A DNA stretch of 64,000 bases from Epiperipatus broadwayi (Eukaryota; Onychophora; Udeonychophora; Euonychophora; Peripatidae): the NCBI GenBank assembly GCA_028023455.1, contig JAQFVV010000001.1, positions 25,163,401 through 25,227,400 of the forward strand, in the 5' to 3' direction. Positions 35,455 through 47,870 of the stretch are shown here, one piece after another. The translations under genes and the position numbers were made by a program. The notes beneath the pieces are model-generated. The model was not told the origin of the DNA and searched no databases. It saw nothing but the letters and a program-made list of their open reading frames with translations. The number at the start of each line of letters is the position of its first letter. The first letter of the stretch is position 1.

Positions 35455-38400
35455 TGTAACTGATGAAATTTGATGAATGCTGGTGATGGTTAGGATGATC
35501 AATCTGATCTGATAAAAAAATCAAAAATCTAATTTAATTTAATCTAGTCTAGCTCAATTGGGTCACCATTATGTAATAAATTATCACAAATAACAAATAA
35601 TCTCTCTTAAAGTCTAATTTGTTTAAGCTATATGTGAAACTATATGTGCTCCAGACATCAACAAATCCATCACAATTACAAAGTAAACTGCACTGAGCAA
35701 TGAACTCGCATGTCATTGCCCTAAACAATAATATATGATTAGGCTAACTACTTGCGCAGCAATCTAATGAAAATCAAATCCAATTAATAACTAAAGCAGA
35801 TTCCAATATATTTTATTAACCTATTATTATTGTAGTAATTTAAATCTACTTCATTATTTAATGAGGCTGCATTTTATCCTAACGGATAAGCTTCTAAATA
35901 CCTATAATTGTATTTTACAAAACATTTTAAACATAGACACTATTTTGAAAGGTTGAAACAAAATAATAGTTGACTCAAATGTATACCTAGTTTAATAAAA
36001 CGCTAAACAGAAAGTATAAACATTCATAAATCTTTCAATAAGCATACACAATTATTTCTACTTTAATATTTAATTAATAATTTTCTATTGAAATCAACTA
36101 GTTTTTATATCATTTTATAAGACACTTTGAAAACCTATGCACTCCTTTAAATATTTAAACAAATTAATCTGCGTCTAGGTTAATAAGAAGCTATAAAGTA
36201 ATATATAATTAATTTATACATATCTCCCAATAAAGTGATACTTAATTATTGCTTCATTTATGTGTTAAAATAGAATACTCCATGAAAACTTATTAGCTAA
36301 TTTCTGACTTTAAAATGTCCAATCATATTATATAAAAGATATGTCCATTGACCTATAATAATAAATATCTTCTATTTAAACCTTCAAATAAATGAATATG
36401 AAATTGGTTGGCAATAATTAAAATATATGATTATAATTTAGATTCATCCCAATTTAAAGATAATATTCAATTAAACTATTCAATGAAGTTTGTACTCTTT
36501 ATTTTAGAGAAGTTTAAAAAAATATCTAAGATGAGTTATTCTGAACCTATGATAAAGTACGATCTATTTATGTATTTATCTTTTTTTTATGACGGAATCA
36601 CACAAACATAGAAATGATTGACTTTGTAATATTAACTAAGATAAATTATAATATATAACGTTTGAATGCCAATATAAATATAAAATTCATATGAGAATAA
36701 AATGCTAATATGCAAAACATACCATATCTTATATTCTAGTACACTTACCAAGCTGAGTTTGAACCTTGTCATTTAAATAGCTAAGTCATCTTATGCAATC
36801 CAAATAATAATAAAAAATAAATGATGGAGTCTTGTCATTTGAATCACTCAATTTATTTGATTATATAAAAGAAAATTGGTAAGATTAATAACAAAATACA
36901 TAGGAAACTAATTTATATTTCAGATCGAGTGAATAAAAAAAATGATAAAATTACTGTGTGTATCTCTAAAGTATGTTGCAAAAACAATAACGACATGTAT
37001 AAAAAAATGAATGAATGAATGGAGAGACTTTTGGATATCTCACTGAAAAATTTATATATAACAGATACCAAAGATATGAAATAGGATGAGATCGAAGCCT
37101 ATTTGTTTATCAAAATAATAACTGATAAATGAATATGAAATAATACGATATATTTGAATCTCTTGTCTGTTCGATGTTTTAAACTAAATTTTATACATGC
37201 AACCATCAAATCATATATTAAAAAAAAAACATCGGATTGTATTAATATATACTTAGACAAGAGTTCAAATACTTAATAAAGGACTCTCTCCAATCATTTT
37301 ATTTCCTAAACTCTATTACTCCTAAAGATAATTTAAATAAAATACAAATCATCCTTTTTAAATATATGTAAAAAAAATTAATATGCGCACATTTTTATGT
37401 ATAAAAAAAAATCATACCCCATATAAGAGTCTGTCCATTTTCACTATTTATTTGTCTATTGCAATTTACTTATCCTCAGTTTCTATGACACAAAGAGAAA
37501 TTTATTTCTCAGAAAAGGTAAGTCGAACTTTATAATGCTTCACTAACAGTTCTTTTCCTTTCCAAAGAGGAGAGTGTGATTTAATTAGCCCTTTTATGAT
37601 CCAAATTAATCCAGTTGATCCTGAGTGTTTCTTAGTTGTGACATGATATTTATCCAAATCCAACGGTAGTTATACGCCAAACTTTAAACCAGAAATATCT
37701 TTGTTTTTAAAACTAAAATAGCTGATTTTTATATAAAGCATTTTTTTATATAGGTTTCCTTTTTTTACCTTCTGTTGCCGTTTCCTTTGGAAATCCTTCA
37801 CAACTGCCATTCAAATGATTGAATAGGCAGATAATTTAAGTTTATTCTTTTATGTTTTATGGTTTAACAGTTGAAAAAAAATATTGAAGAACTTTTATTT
37901 GTAAGAACCTAGAAAATACGTCCGTTCATGGCGATCACAAAAACATGATAGCATACTCTTATAGTCTTTTGTGGCTATGTGTTCTCTTTCTGACATTCTG
38001 GTGTCATAACAACCATTGGAAAATACTTGAATAGAGCTCAAGCCAAACAAATTTTTTACAGCAGTTTTCACGGTTTGTAATGTAAGTTTGGAGAAAAAGA
38101 TACATGTAAATGAAATCCAAATTCGATTAGATTTTTCCTATTATTTGTAAACCGAAATACAAAATTGATATTACAACCTTTATTCACTTTATAAACACAA
38201 ATAATTTACACATATATATTTTTTTAATAATAATGTTTTTTTAAATTAATTTATAAACAAATATACATGACATAAAAACATTGAACTATATGTAATAATG
38301 TTACTATGGTGACTGCATTAACATAAATGAAATATGTAAAATAATATCGATCCTATTTAAGTAAACTTTTATATCATACTAAATTGTTTTCAAAATTTAT

Positions 38401-38636
38401 TTATTTATCTATATGTTTTTCCTGAGTTTGATTATAGCGAATTTAGTATTTTAAAGCAAGAATCAACAGTAAACAATTCTATTTAAAAGCTTTAGGTTGC
38501 CATGGTGATCAATTTAAATCTATATTTCCAAGATCTTCTATTATCTATCTATCAAGCAAAAGAAAAACCAAACAAGATCAACAAACTTCTTTATTTTTTT
38601 TTTTTAATACTTTGATCATTAATTTGAATATTCACA
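35455..38636 (-). repeat. Element X 5' LTR (right copy)
   Basis: Pairs with 21223-24427. It begins at TGTAAC (35455; the CA end in the minus sense) and ends at 'attcaca' (38636). The first about 20 bases inside the element, the leader, hold the primer-binding site. The short plus-strand frame 36408-36611 is the copy of 22186-22389 and is not a gene. Confidence 0.92.
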
Positions 38637-38645
38637 ATATATATA

Positions 38646-40712
38646 TTATAATGATCTAAATGAAAGTGGAGATCGAATCTAACCGCAAAAACAATATCTG
38701 CAACTACCAGGGCGCCATCTAGGCATTTGAGCCTAGAAAAATTTATAAAGTAGGCAGATACGCGCTGTTAAGATTCCACTTTATTTAAATATTCCGATCG
38801 TTAGCCCAAGTCACTAGCTCAGCGGAGACGCAGAGATAAAAATCTATAAATTTTATATCTTAAATATAAAAGAATAAAAGCCACTGCCAGAAATTAACAC
38901 ATAAAAATATTTATTTACGCACATATAAAATCATTCTAAATTCGAGGAATAGGTTTATCATTTTTAGATTTTTATATTACTCTTTAATTGTACATTTACA
39001 TAAATTTCAATGAGTTTAATATTTTATTTAGATGGTCAAGTATGAATAGACTACATAGATTTGCATTTGAAAATAAAACATTCTATCCCTATTTAACCTT
39101 AGGCTAAAATTCGCAGTCAAACTGGCATCAATCCATCTGATACATTTATGTATTCAATGTAGCATGAAAATACAACAGACAAATATACTATACTGTCAGG
39201 AATGGACATCTGAACAGTATAGTTAGAGAAAACATTGACTCTGTCCGATACAGGAATATGACGTCTGTATAGCAAGAAGAACAATAAAATAAAAACTCCA
39301 TAGGAAGGGACCGCGATCCTTTTTGCCGACTTACAATCCCATCCATAGGCAAAGGGTTGGTGCGGTGTATTCAGCGATTCTGCACGTAGCGAAACTTATA
39401 CTACATCTACTAATTACACAAATATATCCAATCCATTGACCCAATTCAACAACGACACAAATAACCTAAGATTACCCTCCCCTAATATAACTTTACAAAT
39501 CTATATAGCCATTCACGCCCGACTTAAATTTACCATTTAAATACGTTCGCACAAATGCATTTTATAAAATTTGTTTTAAAATGTTGAGTACAGATCAGCT
39601 GCAGATTCCACGGTCAAAAACATTCCAAATTAAACACAACCGATCAAAATACAAAATCATCGATAAACGTCACTTGCATAGGGAATATACAAATCCCATT
39701 AGCATTCATCGTAAGATGCTTGCAGTGATATCGTTGACATATATTCTAATCGAATGTGAAAACCACAACATTATCAACTGCTAATGAATCTATGCAACGT
39801 CTATACCCAACCTTAAATTTCATCAATTAAAATTTAAACAATAAACAATTTATACAATAAGAAAGAAAAAAAAATGGAAATGATTTTTATCAATCGGAAA
39901 ACATATAAAATTAAACATTATTAATTTGATTTAAAAACTTACAAAAGTCAGATAAGAGTCCGTTTTAACATTTAAGTTGGCTTGTTTATTAATTTGTAAA
40001 ACTTGACGAAAGTTCGTAATTGATTTTAATAATTGTTCATTTCATATAGCTTATGGTAGAAGAGTCCAGGTTTCTGCTATTAATTCCCGCGATGCGTCCA
40101 TTGGAAGATAATGTCCTGGAGATGGCAATAGCTGGTTCAAGGTATCACAGTCTTTTCATTTTTCTTTTAAATAGAGAGTGTGGTATGTGCGTCCTACCAC
40201 AATTCTCAAACACACAATGCTGGAACTGTCCGAAAAAACTGTATTTCCCTTTTTATATTAATCACACAGATTGAATGAACAAAGACGTCACTAATCCAAA
40301 TTTTCGTTCGGGTCCGGGCTGAGGCTTGGTGCTTCCATTGGTCAAGCTAATTTCTTTTTATTTTCTTATCTATCTTTCATCAGATCATTTTAATTATACA
40401 AGAGCCCGAAGCTAGCTTGCTTTTCAAACAATTTATAAACAATCATTTCCATTTACAGATTACAAGAATTAATTAATATCTGTTTTTATTTTTAAATCTT
40501 ATACTTTTTTTTTTTATAAAAAAGTACGTTCAAATAAATACTTATTTATTTGTTTTTTTTTTTTTAAAAATATTTTTAAAGTTTGGCATCTGTGCGAATG
40601 TATATACGTTTAACAAACATTTTAATTTTAGCGTTTAGTTTTTTACTTTTATTTGCGAACTTTTAAGTTTTTATTTTAAATTAATGTAACGACATATTTA
40701 TATATCGTTACA
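38646..40712 (-). repeat. Solo LTR of the Y family
   Basis: A full-length 2067-bp LTR with 'ttataatgatc' at the left and GTTACA at the right end (40707-40712), with no primer-binding site or internal part. It lies in (TA)n immediately right of element X and is more diverged from the two Y1 LTRs than they are from each other. A solo LTR arises by recombination between the two LTRs of a former full element. The minus orientation follows from the Y1 primer-binding site. Confidence 0.85.
40247..40257 (-). promoter_or_regulatory. TATA box of the Y-family LTR (solo copy)
   Basis: TATAAAAAGGG on the minus strand followed by AAATACAG, kept in all three Y LTRs although the surrounding sequence has diverged. 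Confidence 0.5.
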
Positions 40713-41759
40713 ATATATATATATATATATAGTAACCCTCCCCCAACAACTCTTCTATCTCTCCTATGAACAAATACTCGGGGGTGCCAATTCTATTGAT
40801 CATAGAATAAACTACTAGTCTGATCTTGCTCTAAAATTATTAATGAGTCTCTTAAAATGCTGTTCTACCTTAGCTTAGCTCCGATGGGGGTTACAGATAT
40901 TTATAGGGTGTAACATGTATATTATTGTGATTAATAGGAACAAAACATCTATTAATTTTTTAAAATAAATAAGTAATTGGAATTGATAAAGTTCTGCCAT
41001 TTAAATTGACAAGTTATAGTCTATACCTCATCTTCTCCCATCATCCACATGCACTGAACCACCTCTATTGTGTGATAAAATTAAATTAATAAAATAAAGA
41101 TGTAATGCTGATTAACTATACTGTATGGTAAGTTAGAGTTAAACACACAATAAAATATAACATTACTTAATTTTTAATTGTACCATAATTTAAACTAAGT
41201 AACTGAATTAATGTTTAATCTAAATAATGAAGGAATATCTCAGGGAATTAATTTATTGCACGACTTAATTCTAAATCTATACTCTATAACAACTACTAAT
41301 TACTATCATAAAAGTAATGATACAAATTAAGTATTATTTTCATAAAAATGGTAGTAGTTAGATAATGAAAGAAATAGGGTGCATTTTGATTTCAATTCAG
41401 CATCTAAATAATAACTAAGTAATAACATTTTCAGAGAACCATTAAATAATCTAACATTTCATATAGTGTTTGGATCAAGCAAAATAACATCATCAGATTT
41501 GAACTTGTTCATCATTAAACTATGGAATAGTGCAATCATATCATATTGAATATGTAAGTGTGTGTGCATGTGTGGAAATATAGAACACAACTGCATGTCA
41601 AAGAAGAATTCTGAACACAGCTTTAAATAAATAAAGCATTTATTACAAGATAATTAAATAAACATTTGGTTTTATAGTTTATGCATATACATGTTTTGGG
41701 ACAATTCTAACATCAATGATTAAATAGACTATATGAAAATAAGCAACATAAGAATAAGC
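40713..41759. other. Flank of the LTR cluster; (TA)n then mixed sequence
   Basis: A (TA)n run at 40713-40731 is followed by somewhat GC-richer DNA to about 40920 ('agtaaccctccccc'). That could be the start of another decayed LTR but has no second copy here. The rest is AT-rich with no gene. Confidence 0.35.
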
Positions 41760-42085
41760 TTTCTGTATTTTATTTTAACGTATGCCAGCTATCAACCCAT
41801 TTTGATAAAGGAAACATTATAATACCAGCACCAAAATAATAAACATGAAACTAAACTTGGATATTTTAATTAGAAAATATACATAAGCTATCAGTCAATT
41901 CTGATACATATGACACAGAAACATTAGATAACTAAGCATGAAATTAACCTCTTGGTATTTTACTTTAAATACACGTACAATTCTGATACACTCATGAAAA
42001 ATAAAACTATGTTATACACTGGTACTAAAATTATAAAATGTGAAACTAAAATTCTTGGCATTTTTACTTCAAATGCATATCAAAA
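41760..42085. repeat. Tandem repeat, three and a third units of about 95-103 bp
   Basis: Units start near 41760, 41855, 41950 and 42052. Each has a 'tt.g.tattttactt.aaat' block, 'caattctgatacac.atgaaa', an 'acattat' or 'gttatac' block and 'aaaat.ataaacatgaaactaa'. The plus-strand frame 41952-42146 is a by-product. Confidence 0.65.
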
Positions 42086-44093
42086 TAATATGAGAGGGTT
42101 TAAGCCTATGAGTAAGAGGTTAAGCTATCCTTCACAAATTAAATGAATAATTCTATTAAATGGCTACACTTTCTTTTCTTTTGTTTGCTCATTCAAAATG
42201 AGGATAAAACATTATGAGAGTTGATGGTATAAAATCTAAATAATTAATACGATATGATTTGAAACAATAATTAAAGAGTTACACATTAATGATGGATTTC
42301 TCCATACCTTCTAAATTAATAAGATTTTAAGCATGTGTCTGAATTATGCTACCTGGCATAAAATAATTAATATAACTAAATCCAATCGGTTTACTTATAA
42401 AATTGGGATAAATGTCATAATACAGATGATGACAATGACAACCAAGCTTTAATGCTAATTCTACTTCAGCTGTTCTGTAAGTAAAATCAATTCTACCTTT
42501 ATTTTCTCTTCTTATCAGCAAAATATCTTACACTTGGCTATGAATAAAAGATGGAACACATTCCACACAAATACATGAGGGATGAAAAAAACTTTCTTAA
42601 CTCTAATCACTTAAATAACAATACACAGTGACTCCCTAGCCTAATTTCTGAAGGGTTAAAACAAACTGGTGTGGACATGGTCTCATCACCAAAAAATAAG
42701 GAAAATACACTACTTGGCTTTACATACTATAATTCATAAAATACAACTACTTAATCTGGAGGATATAAACTACTCCTAACAAATATTTCAACAAGCTATA
42801 GAAGAGCTTTCTCAATCCTGACAATATACTATATAATCCACTCATGGCAAATACTCAAATAAATTAAGGGAGAGTTATCTCAATCCCTAACAATATGATA
42901 TATGACATAAATAATTTTGTTCTGCATATCCACTAAGTACATTTCAATCTAAGCATAATAAAGAAATAGTAAATTCACACTTAAATAATCTCTAAACTTT
43001 CCACTTCTTTTTGGCACATTTCATCATCCAAAACCGATGGGAATTAAATTATTTCTACTTTCAATTCAAACATTATTGTAACTGGATTAAATATTAGACA
43101 TGTATATATAAGCATAATAATGCATAAACAATTTCAAATCACATTTGATAAAGAAATACTGTGATGACATTAATTAATAAATTGTAAAAGTAATAATGAA
43201 TAAATCTCTCATTTCTGACAAGTATAATATTTTAACTTGGAAATATAATAATTATTATTAAATAAGCAAGACAAAATAACTCTTTAGTGTATTTGGCATT
43301 AGCCCACATATTGAAACAAGTTTTGGTTTGGGATAAACAACAAATCTTTAAATTTGGAGTAAACTAATTGTTGAGAAACAAATCTCATAACTTCTTAAGA
43401 ATGCAAAGATAAACAATGAATTTTATGTCACTACCTCTTCTCAAAAAACAAACAAACTGTTAACTACTAATAGTGAATGAATATTTCTATTGCTAGCATA
43501 CACATATAGAAATATAATTACCTAATAAAACAATACTAAAATAACCACTAATTACTGAGTATAATATTTTTCCATATTATACTTTTGTGAGATGTTCTTG
43601 AAGAGAGAAACAATCAAATAATAAAAAAAATCAAAAGACAAATTTTTAAATATATTTATCTATCAAATGCTAACAAATAATAATAATCATTAAAGCTTTT
43701 TTTTCTTAGCTAGAATGAAAAGTTCATTGACAGTCTGTAAATAACATATCTTTGTTATGTACTAAATGATGATGATGATCATTGGTATAATCATAAATAT
43801 GGATAAACATATAACACTTTCCTGCAGGGAGATAAATAATATTAATTAGATTCAATTGGAGAGCATTTCAAAGTTTTTAGCAATAGCTAATGAAACCGCT
43901 GGCAATATAACACATGAAAATTTTTATTACGGTAATAAATATCTAATACTGCTTAAGTTAGACAAGAATTTATTACTTAATTTATTAGACTGGTTTAAGC
44001 ATTTGTTCCAAATTTTCAAAAGTCATCTATAAAGCAAAAACTAATCAGTTTATAACATCCATTTAAATTCATGTGAGTTTATTAATAATATAT
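42086..44093. other. AT-rich non-coding DNA
   Basis: Short local repetition at about 42805-42890 ('ctcaatcctgacaatata' and 'ctcaatccctaacaatatg'). No gene, RNA or transposon ends were recognised. Confidence 0.45.
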
Positions 44094-46049
44094 TGTAACA
44101 GTCAGGTTTGTACATTCGCGTAACAGAATTCAGAATCCAAGCAAAAGAGACCGAAGCTGACCAGACTAGGACTGTGACATCCCCAAGTCCGGCCACACTT
44201 CAACTCGTAAGCCAGAACTCCAAGACTCACCTTGAAATTACACGTAGCATACTCCTTTATTCGCGGCCGACATAGGTCAGGGAGAAACAATGAGACTCAT
44301 AACTAAATTACAAATTGATCGTATCTAACGAATAGTTAACTTAATGGAGACCTTTAATAATGCATATTCTATAACATAATAATAATGAGAATTGGATTGA
44401 ATAATGAAACAGAGTGGACTAGGTTAATGTACTAAAGTTTAATTTCTTCAATAATAAGTTTTATCTAAAATATATATATTATAAATTTTAAACATGTAAA
44501 AATGCACGCAGGCATTTAATGGCTGAAGAGTTTGGACAGATTCTTTGATAAGATTAATAAATAAATTTACATTTAAGTAAGATGAAAGCAGCAGTTATTC
44601 ATCTTACAATTTGTATACAATTATTTTACGGATTTATATATAATAAATGCGCGCAGGCATTTAAATAAATACCTTATCACTACACCATGTCTATCATGTA
44701 ACATATGCGGACTCCTCTTAATGTGTGGCTGAATACTAGTAATTAAACTAAACCTTGGGCAACACTTATGGTAGACATTCTCATCTGTTTATATTTATTT
44801 AGTTAGCCTAAAATGGGCTACAATAACTTAGATTGACTGGACTTTTAAGAAATATTTCAGACAATTGCTGAAAGAACTAAAATAGGGGGGGATAGAGTTG
44901 GCTGCTCTGGATGTACTAATGCACTATAGCACCAGCAATACAATAATAAAGTCGCTCTGTGGATGGATTGGTAGATCAAGGGTTTCTGCGACCAATGCCG
45001 GTACCCTGAAAAACGATCGTTAAGCTGTATGAAAAGGGAACAAATAGTTTAGAAAGGCAGGGAACTTATGTGCTAACCTGGCCTTAAACTCAGGCTTCGC
45101 GACTGCTCTACCCTATGGGAGGAAGATGTGCTGGCTTAACCGAGGCTCCATCTTATTTATGTAAATATACGTGGCAGCAAAACGAGAAAATATTAAAGTG
45201 AATGAATCACATCTGCCAAGCAAGGTATTTTATAAAATTTAATATTCTATATGCAAGAACAATAGCTTATTAGCCTAATCAAATAGAAGCCAACTCTTAG
45301 GTAGCATGATAAAATTTATGCTATAGATGGAAATAATTACAGATAATATTTGCTGTTCCAGATCAATCTAATTTGTTATTGATCAAATGACAAGTATTTA
45401 AAAGGAGGGAAAGTATATTTGAAGGGGTTAATAAATAGCTTAAATAGCAAATATACTTATAAATATTTATCAAGGTTAGTCTATTTCTTAGTATTTAAAA
45501 ATTAAACCTCACTAAAACAAGCCACATTGCAAAATTTCCAATCAAACAATTATAAAAAAAAAACATTAAATAATAACGAACAAGTCGTTACTATTTTCTT
45601 AAGAGGTTTTTGAAACAGTGCACAGAAATAAGATTATAAATAATTACATGAAGAGGTTTTAATTGATCTCTTCTTGAAATATTAAAATTTAGTATTCGCT
45701 GTTTCGAAGCATCAGCATATCATAAAATAAATATAACAAATATTAAAAACTATGTGATAAAAAATAACTAGAGACATGTCTGCAGTGATAGTTTAAAGTA
45801 GAGAACATTAATTAATTTCTCAAAGAGATTTTACAAGCAAGTGGATCATTTACAGATTTTAAAACAATAAAAGAAAAGCTTTAACATTATTAAGTGGTTA
45901 GTTAGCTAACTAGAATTTAAAAGGTAGTATGAAATTATACAGAAAATATACAGAGCTCTGCAGTTTAAAGTGATTTATGGTATTAGTAGGTGCTTGAGCT
46001 GGAGCTTGGTGAATTTCCTAGGCGGCTTGTGGCATGCTCTTCTTTTACG

Positions 46050-46171
46050 GGTGGTCTGTAAATATTATAGCAGCATTCTTCTTTTTTTAGTTAGATAGTA
46101 GATATTATAGCGGCATTCTTTTTCTTTTCAGTTAGGTTGTAGATGTTATAGCGGCATTCTTGCTTATAAAC
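46050..46171. repeat. Three tandem units of about 41 bp
   Basis: Units at about 46050, 46090 and 46131 share 'gttag.t.gtagat.ttata' and 'gc.gcattcttcttttt'. They lie in the candidate LTR and could be enhancer-like repeats; that role is speculative. Confidence 0.85.
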
Positions 46172-46290
46172 GGTGTCGGATGGAAACGAACCTGTCGCCT
46201 CCTTATGGAGTGACAGCTAAGACGGCCAAACTAGCCAGACATCTCAGTTCAAAACTAGATTTGATTTTTAAATATAAATGCGATTAAAAT

Positions 46291-46350
46291 GGAGTCTCTC
46301 AGTATATAGATCTCAATCAGTCTCTCAGTATTATAGATCTCAGCCAGTCT
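46291..46350. repeat. Short tandem repeat, about 28-bp unit, 2.3 copies
   Basis: 'agtctctcagtat.atagatctca' repeats at about 46292 and 46320, with a partial third 'agtctat' at 46347. The minus-strand frame 46255-46485 overlaps it and matches no family. Confidence 0.75.
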
Positions 46351-46500
46351 ATCTTCCCACTCAAAATATGGCCCATTTATATCCTTTCTTATCAGCTTAA
46401 CACTTTTAGGAATTTTTCTTTGCTTCATGATTACATTTTTAATTAATTTTGTTAACATACAATCTGATTTCAAATATGCTGACAAGTTTTTGAGGTGTTA

Positions 46501-47639
46501 TAACTTTTTTCTTTATTCTGTTTTAATTAAATTCTAAAAACATGTAATTTTGATCTTAAATATTTGATAAACTATTAGAGTATTTCACTTATAACTTTTA
46601 TGGTTATTTTGTAAAATTATTTTGCCATAAACAATTTTAATTAGATAAATCCAAAAATAACTTAAAAGTTTATATCTGACGCAATTTCAATTAGCCAGAT
46701 TTTAAAATGACTTTTTAACTTGACCAAAGGTAGGCACAGTCATTAATTAAATACTTGTTTACGACAAATCTGTTTTTAACCAACTTTTAATTCTAAAAAA
46801 AAATAACACTTAATTTTTAAAGAAGACTTCACAGCACATTTGAAAGAAAACCTTTTTAACATTTTTAAATAAACATTTTAAAATATATATATATATATAT
46901 ATTAACATTTTAAATATATAACACAATTTACTGTTTTAAATCATGCCACCCCTATATACATTACAAATATAGGTTGGATTATATATTCACATATAAATTA
47001 AAATAATAAATTTATTAATAAATTGAATCTTATCATTATTTAACATAATAAAAGTATTTTATTCAAATAAACATGATATTAATAATAATACGCTATAATT
47101 CTATCAAACCTATCTAATTATAGCGTTCTTTCGTATGTAAATATATAATGCTGTTCAGACAGCCATGATAGCAAATTGTTGTTTTATTTTACATATTATA
47201 GTTTAAATGAGATTCGAATCTAACACAGATGAGTAGGCTACTAGATTGATGATGAAATGGCAAGGGATTAGGAGGTTCCCGTTTCAATATTTTAATAAAA
47301 AAAATCAAATGCAAACATGGAGAACAATAAAATAAAAGGAATTCATATCCAGTTTCATGCTCTTCTACCCATTCATTTATCAACACATTTAGAGATAAGT
47401 TAATAATTTATTAATTATATGTCATGCATTTTCATTTCTCATTTCCAGATATGCAATGGTTAGGTAAATGTTTTATCAATAATAATAATAATAATAAAGC
47501 AGGTTAGAATAGGTTATCCACACACATCCTTCCATTTAATCTTTATTTCCTTATAGCTAGCAAAAATTATCAACAAAGAGTCTCTGAAGTGTTTTATGAA
47601 AAAGTTCAACATAAATCTTACAGAATAATAATAATAAAA
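46501..47639. other. AT-rich DNA with TA run
   Basis: A (TA)n run at about 46881-46901 and (ATA)6 at about 47481-47498. No gene was recognised. Confidence 0.45.
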
Positions 47640-47870
47640 GTCATTCATTCCAGTTATTTATTTAATGTTAGAGATTAAATCTAGGTAAATCAAACTTATA
47701 ATGTAGACATATATTTCAATTACTTTTTTAACATTAGAGATAAAATTTAGGTAAAATAGATTTGACATATAAACATGCATTTCAATTATTTCTTTAATAT
47801 TAGAACTTAAAGTTAGGCAAGACAAACTTATAATATAGGCACATATATGCATTTCAAATGATGATTTTAG
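47640..47870 (-). repeat. Tandem repeat, three units of about 66-73 bp
   Basis: Units start near 47644, 47718 and 47790, with 'ttaatgttagagattaaat.taggtaa' and 'cttataatgtagacatatatttcaatta' in each. The minus-strand frame 47658-47852 stays open through all three and gives a 22-24-residue hydrophobic repeat, but nothing else supports expression. Confidence 0.75.

Larger units (their letters stand above)
21223..38636 (-). mobile_element. Element X: Ty3/gypsy LTR retrotransposon with 3.2-kb LTRs
   Basis: A complete but disabled element on the minus strand, 17.4 kb overall including a nested insertion (25535-29463). Reading right to left: 5' LTR, primer-binding site, Gag, protease, RT, RNase H, integrase, polypurine tract, 3' LTR. 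This pol order (integrase last) is that of Metaviridae (gypsy) rather than copia. LTR ends are TG...CA in the minus sense (TGTGAATATTC ... GTTACA). It is flanked by ATAT on both sides within a (TA)n run, consistent with a 4-bp target duplication that cannot be proven in repeat DNA. No envelope-like gene was recognised. LTRs of about 3.2 kb are unusually long for gypsy elements. Confidence 0.9.
44094..46500 (+). repeat. Candidate solo LTR or LTR fragment, right border undefined
   Basis: It begins with TGTAACAGTCAG right after a 'tatat' run. The first 12 bases nearly match the minus-sense start of the 51107-54035 LTR (TGTGACAGTCAG). The GC content is raised in patches (44100-44300, 44940-45150, 46000-46250), as in the other long LTRs here, and it carries short internal tandem repeats. 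No matching right end, primer-binding site or second copy was found, so it stays a candidate. Confidence 0.35.

Noticed and set aside
46866-46970. TA run and 'cattaca' considered as the right end of the 44094 LTR candidate
   Set aside because: The flanking five bases do not match those left of 44094 and no second copy supports the border.
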